From the NCBI GenBank assembly GCA_030549775.1, contig CM060173.1, positions 38,202,610-38,266,609 of the forward strand: a stretch of DNA of 64,000 bases. The letters are read 5' to 3'. The position numbers were made by a program, and so were the translations under genes. The DNA is from Tamarix chinensis. Taxonomy: Eukaryota > Streptophyta > Magnoliopsida > Caryophyllales > Tamaricaceae. Below the pieces are notes generated by a model. That model was not told the DNA's origin and did no database searches. It worked only from the letters and a program-made list of their open reading frames with translations. Shown piece after piece: positions 11,220-22,053 of this stretch. Position 1 is the stretch's first letter. Every line of letters starts with the position of its first letter.

Positions 11220-11740
11220 GTATATGTCTGTTTCACTAGATGAGAACATTAGTGGGGAGCGTTCTGCCCTAAGAATGTATGTTATTAACCGTTCCACCGG
11301 TAAGAATAGTGGCCGGATGTATTTTTTCGAGGTTGTATGTTATTAACCATTCCACCAATAATAATAGTGGTTATGATTGTTTTAACCTAGGGTAGAATAA
11401 CTATTCTACTGGTTGAGAATAGTGGGGTTTCTAAACTCAATTTAAAATAAATCCTGAGAACAATTATAATCATTGATAAGACACTAATCATGTAAAGTGG
11501 AATACTATATGATTCAGGACTAGTTGTATATGTCCATTCCAATGGATGATAACATTAGCCAAGATAATTCTACATCAAGGATGTACATTATAAACTATTC
11601 CATTAGTAAGAATGGTGGTCAGATGTATTATTTCGGGGTTATATGTTATTAATAGTTTCACTAGTAAGAGTAGTGGCCAAAAGCATTTTACCCTGAAGTG
11701 GAATAAACGTTCCACTAGTTGAGAATATTAGGGGTCCCTA
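11220..11740 (+). repeat. Repeated ACCGTTCCACCGGTAAGAATAGTGG units in LTR F
   Basis: Six or seven units with the core TTATTAACCGTTCCACCGG, then TAAGAATAGTGG, and variants occur at about 11286, 11340, 11400, 11530, 11590, 11645 and 11705. The whole set looks duplicated once, since the lead-in ATGAGAACATTAGTGGGG near 11240 has an equivalent near 11540. They are the reverse complement of the units in G and relate to those in E. Confidence 0.7.
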
Positions 11741-12249
11741 AACTAAATTTAAAATAAAAGAATGGATCCTAATATATTCTAATAATACGAGTTCGGACTA
11801 GTAATATATTATTTTATATTGCTTTTTATATCTCGCATGTATACTACTTTCCACTATGAATGTATGTAATTATATGCTTTACCAATTTCCATTATATTGT
11901 TATTATACTTAGTACTTAGTATACTGATTATCCCTTTCATGAGTGATGCTTATTCCTATGAGCAGATTTGCTCTGTTCTGCAAGTGATTGATGATTATTA
12001 GCTTAATGTGCTTGCCTTGGGTGAGCACTAAGCGAATTGGTAAAGGGTATGGTTATTTGGATATCTCTATATCTCTTTGGACTCATAGTCCTCTATTTTC
12101 ACTATTTATTCCCTTATCTCTATTTCGTATCCTGTATCGTGATGGAATCAAGTTCTTCTCACACCTAATTCCTAGGTATAATGTTACTTTTGCCTTGCAC
12201 CCATCATAGATTGGGTATAGGGAGTGTCTCTGCTATGTTGGATACAGCG

Positions 12250-12335
12250 TGACACCCCTAAATTTTGTATTTTGGCTTCCACTATTAACTCTTTAAAGTG
12301 AAAATTTTAAGTTCCAAAATATAGGGGTGTTATAG
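12250..12335 (+). other. Terminal hairpin of LTR F
   Basis: ACACCCCTAAATTTTGTATT near 12252 pairs with CCAAAATATAGGGGTGTTA near 12315-12333. The loop includes GGCTTCCACTATTAACTC. It has the same layout as the ends of LTRs E and B. Confidence 0.6.
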
Positions 12336-12340
12336 TGGAA
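12336..12340. repeat. Target-site duplication of LTR F, right copy (GTGGA)
   Basis: This matches the copy at 3876-3880. Removing F plus one copy joins AACCTGTGGA to ACGGTTTGAATC, which restores the repeat unit seen elsewhere in G and F. Confidence 0.8.
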
Positions 12341-15300
12341 CGGTTTGAATCACCTCTCAGGGATAACACACTTGAGCCACTATTATCATCCGTTGGATTG
12401 GACCCAATGCCCGGTCATGACTCACGTAGTATTCTAATTTAAATAATTAATATCATATCCATTAGTTCTTATTTCAAATCATATTCTCATTCATATAGAG
12501 TATAGGGCCCTACTATTCTTAATCTAGTGGAATGGTCTGAAACACCTCTCAGGGACAGAATACCCAAGCCACTTTTATCATCCGGAGGAACAAACCCATA
12601 AACACCTCAGCCCAACTCACATGAAATTTAAATTTAAATGATTATTATCTTATTCATTATTTTTTATGAGTATAAAACATAATTAAGGCAAGCAAGACAT
12701 CAACACACAGATAACAAAGCTATTATCTAAGGTTAAGCTTATTTCCCCCAAAAATCCTAAATTCACAACTTATACAAACATTCCCCCATTTTGATCATTT
12801 GTCCACCAAATTTAGTATATATTCCAAAATTAATATTATTATTAACATATCTAAAATTTGAGGTCTAACTCTCCAGTCTTACACATGTGATAGTAGCCCT
12901 ACCTCAAAAGTTACTATTTATAAGGCTCCCAAAATCCTAATCCTATAGGTAAATCATAACTTTTCCCATAAGGCTTATATACTGAAGAATTTAAATATAC
13001 ATCCCCAAAATACCAATATTAACAACATATCCAATATTCATGGCTTAACTCCAACGTTTTACACATGTGATAAAAACATTACCATTTTAAGGTTACTATT
13101 CCAAAATTAGACCATTTTCTCATTTGATGAACTTATGACATTCATAATTACTCCAATCAATTCATATGATCTTATTAGAATATTTTTAATCCACCTAATA
13201 CATTCAAATACCAAAATTCCGATATTGACTTATATTGACCAAAATGCCCTTAAAGATAGCTGATAGCTCTTATCTTACAAAAAAAGCTTATATTTTCAAT
13301 ATCATTATTTCCAAATCCTCCATTAATCAAATTAAATATTAAATATAATTATTCTCCACTCATCATACTATACTAAGCACATATTACAACCATATAACAC
13401 ATTGAACCACTTAGGGTTTACCACGTAAAGTAGTATTATAACGATATCACATAAAATACACATAGATCCAATTTCAATACTTAACAATTTTTTCTTATTT
13501 CCAATTATCTGAGAAAACGGTAATCAAGGTTAATATCGAGGGAAACATTAAAAATATACTTAGGCCATTCTAGGCTCAATTATTCACATATGGACACTTT
13601 AGGTCGAAAATGACCCCTGAGACCAAAATTTCTAGATTATCATCTATTTAAATACTAATTCCATTTTATTTATTAATTTATCATGAAAAGGATAAAAAAC
13701 CATAAACAAATTATTTATTATGTAATTTATATTATTAGATATGCCAAATGACCATTTTACCCTTATATATAATTTTGCACATAAAATCCTATTATGCACT
13801 TTTAATCTATCTAAAACACATCCTTACATACTCAAGAATAGATAATACATATGAGACATGTTTTCCAAGATAAAAATCATGACACACTCAAAATGACCAA
13901 ATTACTCCTAGGGCACTTATCCGTGATAATTATTCTAGAATTATGTTCAAGCATGCTCAACTTATTATTTTATACATACCTATTATAGAAAATATTTTCT
14001 TGACATAATAATCATTTTGATCACACTTTCATACTCGATATAATTTATCTTAGATAATATACTCATTTTTCTAATTTTCATGATAACAATTAATAATACA
14101 TAATTATATTGTAACGAAACATGCTTAACACATTTCACACATAAAAACCCTAATGTGATATCATGCCATATCTATCATTTTAATAGAGTATAACAATTAC
14201 CTGAATTTCAGCAAACGTAAAAATAGTAGTATCTTACTAAATTATAAGGTCTTGCTACTCAAATTTTTATACCTAAAAACAATATAGCAATTACCGAATT
14301 AATATCTATTAGGTAAAATAATAATTTAATAATAAAATATTTATTTTTTGATAATTATTAAAATATCCTTACATTTAAAATGGGTACCAAATTTTATAAA
14401 ATAGCATATTCCACTCATGTTGCACATGCAGCGTGAGGACTATAAAGAGACGGGGGTTGTAGTTGTTGGATGGCTATGAGGTGAGGTTGGGAGAGTTGGT
14501 AGTAGGGGTGGCGACTAGCGCCTAGGATGGTGGTTAGTGCTATAAGTGGCAGGGTGGAGATGGTGGGTTGCTGGGGTATGCTACGATAGACGGCTAGAGC
14601 TGTGGGGTTGCTAGTGGTTGCAAGAGAAAGAGAAAGAAGAGGAGGAAGGGTGGAGGATGAGCTCGGTTTTGGCGATGGGTATGAGGATGGCTGGATGATG
14701 GGGATGGTTTGCTGGAGTGAATCAAAATAGGCAGGGAGGGGGAGCACTAGTGGGGGACTATTTAGCTTAAGGTGTCAAAAAGGAATTGAGGGGGAAAGGG
14801 TTGTTTGGTGTTGTAAGGGAAGGATGGAAGTGGTTCCACTGGGTGTTCTATGGTACCTCGGTTGGAGGTGGTTGGTACCTGAGGGTTGGGAGGTTGTGCT
14901 AGGGTAGGAAGAAGATGGTGGCAAAGAGGTGGTGTTGGATATATAGTGGAGGTGCTATGGTGGAGTGGAAGTGGTGTGATGGGCTTAGTTTGGTGATGGA
15001 GGTTGGTCGGGGATGGGAAAACTAAAAAAAATAGAGAGAGGGAAGGGGGTTGGGTTAAACCAAAAGGATTCGAGAGAAGAAAGAGAGTTGGTTGCACAAG
15101 AGGAGGGTTGTGAGGGTGAGGGGTGTGAGTGTGTAGCTGAGTGTATGCATATGTGTATACAGACAGGTTTAGTGTGGTGAGGTAAAGAGGGAGATAGGGA
15201 GAGTGTTTAGGGGGAAGAGACTGTGCACGGTAGTGGTTTGCGTGAGAAAGAGGGTAGAAAATACATTTTATATTTCCATTTTCAATATACTTTGGGTAGA

Positions 15301-15523
15301 TTAGGATACCGGGTTGAAAAATAATCTAGGAAAAATTATAAGGATTAGGATAAGTTTAATTGAATGAAAAAAGATAAAATAATCAGGGATAAGTTTTAGG
15401 GATTTATTTATGGTTACGGGTCAAGGTTATAAAAAAAATAATTATGCTATGGTTTCAGGTTTAGTTTTGAATAAAAAGGAAAAACACCCGAAAACAAAGG
15501 TTATGAAATTTCAAGATGTTATA
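12341..15523 (-). mobile_element. LTR G, main part (minus orientation)
   Basis: The reverse complement of this segment follows LTR F over most of its length. The CCGGTGGAAC-type units lie at 12341-12640. The AT-rich middle, with repeated TTACACATGTGATA at about 12880 and 13060, matches about 10720-10940. TTGACCAAAATGCCCTTAAA at about 13230 matches 10578. The G-rich part at 14400-15260 matches the C-rich leader of F. The right end, GTTATA at 15518-15523, is a TGTAAC-type LTR start read on the minus strand. F and G are thus one family in opposite orientation. The left end of G is the fragment near 3660-3875. No pol or gag accompanies it. Confidence 0.65.
14400..15260 (-). promoter_or_regulatory. 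Purine-rich (minus-strand pyrimidine-rich) leader of LTR G
   Basis: The plus strand is rich in GG, GGT and GAG runs, so the minus strand is C/T-rich, mirroring 4130-5060 of F. Two minus-strand frames of about 110 codons (14415-14747 and 14762-15097) are Pro/Ser/Thr-rich with no domain. I read it as the transcribed leader of the LTR. Confidence 0.45.
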
Positions 15524-16498
15524 ATATACCCTTATAAGCATATGGTTTGAACTTGTATAGGGTAGATTTAGGGTCACTCAAACTCCAATAAAACCATGTC
15601 ACTAATCAGTGATAGAATTTTTTAATCCTAACTCAAGTGATCTACTACTTTAAATATTAATTTATTATCAGATAATTTTAACCAAGCACTTAAAACTTAA
15701 AGTTCGTAATTCACTTAACACTTACAGTAATGTTCTACTCTCACTTACAATACCACTTAACACTTTACAAACCGCTTATTATATCTTAGATGAATTTATA
15801 CCTAAATTTGGTTATTAATCATGAAAATTGAGGAATACTATGGTTAATTAAGTAAAAAATTCCACATACACATACAATAATAAACAAGGTGTTAGATAAC
15901 CAAACAAGGACTAATGAAGACATATCATAAGTGAAAAGAGTATACTACCCTTATGAAACCCTAAATCCTAATTAGCTCATAAAATTATAATTAAGGCTCA
16001 ACAACTCAGAAAACCCAAGTCCATAAAAGAATCATCATATTAAAAATAATTAATCTAAATATAAATATTAAACTAATCAATTTGCACAAAAAAACCACAA
16101 TTATACCCTTAGGGTTTTAAAACTCATTTTCAGTCATTTTCACTTAATAATCCAAATTATGTTGACTATAATTAGCCCAAAGAAATCAATAATCACATTT
16201 TTCACCCAAATAACATCTAGACAACTCCAAATTTTTAGAATTCATGTAAAATGACCAAAATTCCCTTAATCATAAAATGTACCTCAAATCTTGTAAAAAT
16301 CATAAATTAACCCATCCATTTCCAAACGGAAACATATTATGTATTTAAGTTTTAGAAAAATACCCAAAACAAATTGGTTAACTCAAATTTTGCAAAACTC
16401 TATGAAATAATGAAATTAGCCTAATGATATTGTTAAAAAAAGGCCATAAATTCTCCCTACAATGATGTTACTCCAAATTGCACCAAACTCACATATAA
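15524..16498. other. AT-rich flank, no gene
   Basis: There is no open frame of note and no recognisable repeat end. It ends at the start of gypsy element A. Its last bases (CATAT at 16492-16496) may be the left target duplication of A, compared with CATAT after 29869. Confidence 0.5.
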
Positions 16499-17989
16499 TG
16501 TAATAACCCATATTTTTATGAAGCTTGTGGAATAAGGAGTTATAGTATTTATTAGGATTTTATAATGTTTGATTTTTATTTGAGAACTATGATTGTGTTT
16601 GAGGAAAGGTTAGTTTTAAATAAGTTTTAGAAACAAAATAGAATGAGTTTTAGGTGGACTGATTAATTGGCTCTATAAACCGATCAAATCATTTTTAGTT
16701 TCACCTAAAGGGTTTGTCTCAACCAAACCAATCAAATTGTTTGGGTAACTAATTAACTGGTTGATAGAACAGTGGATTGGCAAGTAAAACCAATCGAGTG
16801 GTTCATCAAGGTGAGTATGTTTTTGAAAATTAATTTTTATGGAAATATTTCTTACACCAAAATGGATCCTTGATAATCCCATTCCAAGATATTCTTTAAA
16901 TATTCTTAACCTTTCTTATCATGCATTTTGTCCTAGCTTCATCCTAAAACTATTTTGAGGGTTCGATTTGAACAATTAAGGGAGAAGTTAATCTTAGTTT
17001 TATCTTCTTCCACTTCTCTCCTCTACATGCTCTAGAAATGGTTTCTTGAACTCCTAGACCTATCTTTGCTTAGACGGGAGATTCCATCTACCCTGGTCGT
17101 TGATTTCATTTCTTGTGCTTGACAACTCTAGGTGAATTCAACCTATATTTTCTCAAAAATCACCATATTAACTTTGGAAGCGAGGTCAAAATATCCTTAA
17201 TGAAATCATCCCATTCGGTGTAATTTTGAACGGTAGAAATTAGTTTTTTTATCTCAAATTAACCACAATCATTCTTGTATTAATTTTCTTGGCTATACAT
17301 ATCCCTAATCACCCATTCCATTCTCTTTTCTTTCAATTACCAAAATATTCCAACTCTCTACAACCTTGTGTTCTTTTCTCTCTAATATGAGATTAGTTTA
17401 AGTTCCTTTCCACTCATGTAATATTTTCTAGCTCCTTCTTATTTATATTTAAGTAAAGGAGGGTTAGATTTAGGAGAAATTTGAGTCTCTTTCAACAAAA
17501 ATTCTCTCCATTTTCTTTTTTTGTTTGGTAACTCATTTTATCATAATTCAAAATTTGATTTACGAAAATTTTCATTAAATTTATGATGCTTTAACTTCTA
17601 TTTTCATTAAGGTTTAGAAATTAAAAATGTTCTAGGTTGAGTTTTTATGTTTATGGAAGAGTTTTGCTTACACGAAGAAAGTTATTCTTACGTGTGAAAT
17701 TTGACTTAAGTAAGCATGTCTTGTGGTGAATTCTTTAAGGTTCTAAGTTATAAGATGACATGAGAATTTTGTTTCATATTGTTTCATATTGATTAACTCA
17801 TGAATTTTGAGAAAAATGCATTATTTTAGGAAAATTAGGTTAATTTGAGTAATTATGAAGCATATCTCTATTCATGAGCTAAAAGAAGTGTTGGTATAAT
17901 GCCATGATATGTTTTAGTTTGGATGGGATAGGAATTTAGAGGATGATTTGTATGAAAAATGTCTATTATGTGTTTTTTGAGGAAAAATT

Positions 17990-18310
17990 AATTAACTAGT
18001 TAAGTCAAACCAATTGACTATTCCTTAGAATAGTCATCTAGCTTTCCCAACCCATCTACCAGTGGATTTGTGACGACCTTCGTTTTCTCTCTACTTAAAT
18101 TCATCAACTAATTTGGTAGAATAAATAAATTGGTCCTAGAAGAATAGAATCGTTTGGCCAAACTGACAATCCAATTAGAAGTGACCCTAGGTTTGTCTGA
18201 GCTAAACCAATCTATAGTGTGGTTTAAACCAATAGACTTGTTGGCCGAATAGATCGACTGGTTGGTGAAATACTTAGATTGGTTAGGCCAAATTGATCAA
18301 TTAGTTCACC
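17990..18310. repeat. Cluster of CCAATYGA / CTGGTT words in LTR A
   Basis: About ten short words such as AAACCAATTGACTA, CTAAACCAATCTAT, GATCGACTGGTTGG and TTAGATTGGTTAGGC occur in both orientations within 320 bp, with a smaller cluster at 16660-16815. The same kind of cluster occurs in the related LTRs C (53698-53960) and D (59900-59990). Confidence 0.55.
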
Positions 18311-19660
18311 TAGATTGTGTAATTTTTATCTTTTAACTTTGATATGCCTTAAGACCTTGCCAAATAATGATATATGATTGTTTAGTGAGTGAAATACCTC
18401 TATTGATGAGAATGGAGAACCTAATGGATGGATTAAATGGATCATAATTTATGGCATACTTAATGGGTGCTGTAATTACCTTAATGGGTAGCTTGAATAA
18501 GTGTTTGATGGATTTTAAGGGGTTATGCAATCTATAATCTGTCCTGGAACGGATTAATCTAATGGATATGGTTAATATTGAGTAAGCTTTAATGAAAATC
18601 CCACACATGGTTGGGGAATGATAATGTGTAAGATGGAATAAGTTTGTGAATATCCTAATTACATACAATATAGGCCTTATATGATCATGTAACCTTAGGA
18701 ATAACGTAGTTATCACTTAAAGTGAAAGATGGTAAAGATATGAATGGATGTGGCCTATCCAATCCTCGATTATCCATTGGGAGTTAGTCTACCTTTGGGC
18801 ATTTATTAGTGCCTTTGAGATTTGCCTTTGGCTAGGATCCTAATAGATTATGGTGCCTTACAAGTCTAGACAATGGTCATGTACTATGGGGTATCAATAT
18901 TAAAGGGTCTGGTCACATAGGTGGTTTTAGCTTTAGCTTGAACTTTTGTGCAATTAAGGTTACGTGGCTTTGGCTCATATTTATGTCCATTGGCGGTTAC
19001 TTGGCTTTGGCCTAGATATTATGTCATTTAGTTTAGATAGACTTCCATGGTATGTGAGATCATGGGGTGGTGCATAGTTCATCGCTTGATAATAACTTTG
19101 ACAAGTATTTATGTAACAACTTAGGTGAGTAATTAGATACAAAGTTGGAATAAGGATTTGAATAAAGATAAAGGTAGAAGTAAAAAAGGAAAGAAAGGTA
19201 AAGGAGATAAAGTCCTAGATATGTATAAATGACCTAATAAACTAGGGAAGTGGAAATGACCTTTGGTGAAGTTATGTGTTTGGATGAATAAAGCCTTACT
19301 ATTAATTGGACATTCTACTTGTAACTTTCGTATTATCATCTATGATGTAGTGTTGTGGTGTCAAGAATAATGAGCTTCCTATGATTGACCATAATAAAGC
19401 ATGTATCTTGTTTATATGAAATATTCATGGAATATGTTTGTATGAACTTTATATTATGTTAGGATATTTTATGCCGGTGACTCCACTAAAGAGGTTACTT
19501 AGCTTGCTTAGTATGAACCATATTGATATGCCCATTTTCCCAGCAATTTTCTTATTCCCACAGGTTGAGGGCCATGTGCATGTTTTAGGAGATAGTAAAA
19601 AGTTGACAAACCTTATGTGGAACATGGGTTCTAAGAGTATGGACATCTAAAGACTTTTGA

Positions 19661-19665
19661 GCTGT
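19661..19665. repeat. Target-site duplication of TR-GAG, left (GCTGT)
   Basis: GCTGT directly precedes TGATATG. The same bases follow the element at 22844-22848. Confidence 0.85.
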
Positions 19666-20435
19666 TGATATGTAACACCCACACCAATTCCACTCAAGAA
19701 AGGTGATGGATGATGATGGATGAATAAAGGTAGGATAAAATGCAACAAATGTAACACTTAAACACCTCACAAAGATGATGTTTAAATGGATCTCAAAGAG
19801 AACTCACAAATATGAACCCTTTGATATGAATCAAATGAAGAAAACACAAAGAATATTCATAGTATTTAAAACCAAAGAAAAGGAACACACAAAGAATCCT
19901 TAACAATGGCCACTTTCAACTCACATAGAATTGGAAGGTTTAAACTCTCTCAAAGGAGACAATTTTTACTCAAACTCAACACACCCTTTTGTACATGAGA
20001 AGACCCTTATTTATAGGCCATAAAATCAGCTTCCAGCTATTAATTACAGCTAATTAAAACCTTTAATTATAGTTAAATGATATAGCAATACATCATATAA
20101 AAATCGTTGCCTTATAAGCTATAAAATCACGACCTTAACAAAGAAAACCCTAGTTTGCATTACTCCACGTGTGGGACTTGTTCCAGCATCTTCCATGTGT
20201 CATGATGACGTGGCATACCATCCATCATGTCATCAAAACATAGGTTGACTCATCCCATATCTTCCATGTCATTAAGGTCTTTTTTGGTTGCTTGAAATTG
20301 CATAAAATGCAACTTATGCTTTAAAATTCAAGAAAGTGTCTTGTTTGACTTTGGAACTTCCAAGAACTCAAAAAAACTCCTCAAAAATGTCTCAAAACCA
20401 TGTTTGGAAATGAATAAGGTCATGCTCTTGCATCA
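19666..20435 (-). repeat. TR-GAG element, downstream (3') LTR
   Basis: It is 770 bp, TGATATGTAACACC...TTGCATCA. It is nearly identical to 22054-22843 apart from point changes and a 20-bp insertion/deletion (GTTCGTGTAGTATGATGATG is present only in the other copy). Confidence 0.85.
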
Positions 20436-21884
20436 ATCTCCCTCTCTTGAAGAATTTGTCCTCAAATTCACAACTTTGATGAGGAATAACAACACCAAAG
20501 TACATATTCTTCAACGTGATACTTGTCCTTGAATTCTTTGAATATCTCTTCACATTAAAGTTATATTTAAAAATCCTCCAATTCCTCTTAAGCTTTGACA
20601 TTGGATCTTCGTATGCGCATATCAATGAGCATAAACCGAATGCATGGGGTGCATTATGGTTCATTTGCTTCTTCACATCACATATGTCTTCATGCACATT
20701 ATACACCTTTGAACTCACCATGTTTTTTTCTTCAATTTTCTTCGAATGATACAAGGTTTCCATGATAAAATTTTCTCCATAAAAACAGAACGAAACCATG
20801 GGATAATAATGAACATCATTCTCCATATAATCATTGTGATGCATGTAAAAACTTGGTTGCCCTTCTTCCGCTTCAATGGTAGTAATAGTATGATTGTCTT
20901 CATCATTACATACTCGATTTTCTTCCTTATTTATGCTTTCATTTTCTTCCCTTTTAATCTCCTCAATTTCTCTTAATGTCATAACTCTTTGATTAGGACA
21001 CTCTTTAGGATAATGACCATAAACTCTACATTTAAAACATTGTCTACTTTTACCTTCAATCTCCTTAATTTTATACTTCTCCATGTGCGGCTTAAGATAT
21101 TTTTCTTCCATGATAATGCTCAAATTTGATGGCATAAAAGTCAAGATAAGGATGCTTCATTCGATAAGGAAGAGGAAGGTTTGGAGATAGGCCTTTTAAG
21201 TTGCCTTTCAAATTTTATAGCAAGCTTGATAATATCTTCAAGTGTATCATATAGAGAAACTTCAACTTTATCTTTAATGTTGAAATTGAATCCTCCAAGA
21301 TATCTTGCACAAGTTTTTTATTTCCTCTCTTGTACATCACGTATCAAGGATAACTTTTCAAAGTTCCTTGTATATTCTTCCACACTTGAATTCCCTTGCT
21401 TCAATGTCATCATTTTGATGAAGTTGTCTTGCTCAAATTCTCTTGGGATAAATTTTCTCTTCATGTGCTTTTTCAATTTCTCCCATGACTTGATATTTGG
21501 CTTGCCATCTCTTTCCCTTGATCTCTTGAGATTATCAAACCAAATTATTGTAAATTTTAGAAGTTTAAGAGTATCCAACTTACTTCTCATATTATTATCA
21601 TATTCTTTAAATTCAAAGATGGATTCCATGGTGTGCATCAAATCTATAAATGTCTCTACATCTTCACCATGCTCTTGCCTTCTTCTTGTTTGACTACGCG
21701 TGCTTGAAGATGGACTTGAGTCTTCTTCAACATATTCAAGTTTTTTATTCAAATGACCTCCTCTTGATTCAATGGATTGCCTCACCATGCCCTCAACCCT
21801 ATCATTTTGTTCTTCTATCCTATTCTCCATATTTACTTCAAGATTTTCAAATTGAAAATTGATTGTATCAAGGATGGACTTCAT
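20392..21884 (-). pseudogene. gag: gag gene of the TR-GAG element (one stop, one frameshift)
   Basis: The N-terminal frame (21884-21318, 188 codons) opens with a charged, coiled-coil-like stretch and then a Retrotrans_gag core: a Trp-anchored segment (NLKRSRERDGK, SWEKLKKHMKRKF), then LKQGNSSVEEYTRNFEKL. A stop interrupts it at about 21317; the same frame continues with KDKVEVSLYDTLEDIIKLA, the end of the gag core. A shift near 21140 leads to the second frame (21144-20392, 250 codons), which has an intact CCHC zinc knuckle, CFKCRVYGHYPKEC (C-x2-C-x4-H-x4-C), near residues 36-49. An acidic, Lys/Glu-rich tail of about 200 residues with no similarity I recognise follows. The frame reads through the polypurine tract (RGRLMQEHD) and ends inside the LTR. 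The two lesions look recent, and an unbroken relative may exist. Confidence 0.8.
20436..20451 (-). other. Polypurine tract of the TR-GAG element
   Basis: The minus strand reads TTCAAGAGAGGGAGAT directly before the LTR at 20435. It is also in the gag reading frame. Confidence 0.7.
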
Positions 21885-22037
21885 AAATTCTGAATTTTCT
21901 ATTGTTGCACACGCTTAATTGAATCTTGATGATGTTTACAAGATCTTGATGAATTTATTGATGAGTCTTGATGATTCTTGATGAGTGGAATTCAAAGCTT
22001 AGGAAAGTGTTTTACCTTAAAGAAGGATGAATCATGA

Positions 22038-22050
22038 GGCTTTGATACCA
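22038..22050 (-). other. Primer-binding site of the TR-GAG element
   Basis: The minus strand reads TGGTATCAAAGCC three bases inside the LTR. It is close to the initiator-Met tRNA complement TGGTATCAGAGC used by plant LTR elements. Confidence 0.75.
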
Positions 22051-22053
22051 ATT

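Larger units (their letters stand above)
3881..12335 (+). mobile_element. Solo LTR F of a Ty3/gypsy-type element, with nested LTR E
   Basis: F begins TGTAATATTCC at 3881 and ends GGGGTGTTATA at 12335, the degenerate TGTAACACC...GGTGTTACA ends typical of plant gypsy LTRs. It is flanked on both sides by the 5-bp direct repeat GTGGA. Without the inserted LTR E (5597-10572 plus one 5-bp duplication) it is about 3.47 kb. No primer-binding site, gag or pol follows the right end; the flanking LTR G resumes at once. That is the expected product of unequal recombination between two LTRs of one element. F contains a pyrimidine-rich leader (about 4130-5060), repeated CCGGTGGAACGGT-type units (11220-11740) and a terminal hairpin (12250-12335). 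Orientation follows the hairpin and the pyrimidine strand. Confidence 0.8.

Noticed and set aside
14415..15097. Two minus-strand frames of about 110 codons
   Set aside because: Low-complexity leader of LTR G, the counterpart of the F leader.
18333..18716. 127-codon minus-strand frame in LTR A
   Set aside because: No domain; the matching part of the 3' LTR (27250-27600) does not keep it open.
21181..21693. 170-codon plus-strand frame
   Set aside because: It is antisense to the gag gene of the TR-GAG element, whose domains are clear on the minus strand.
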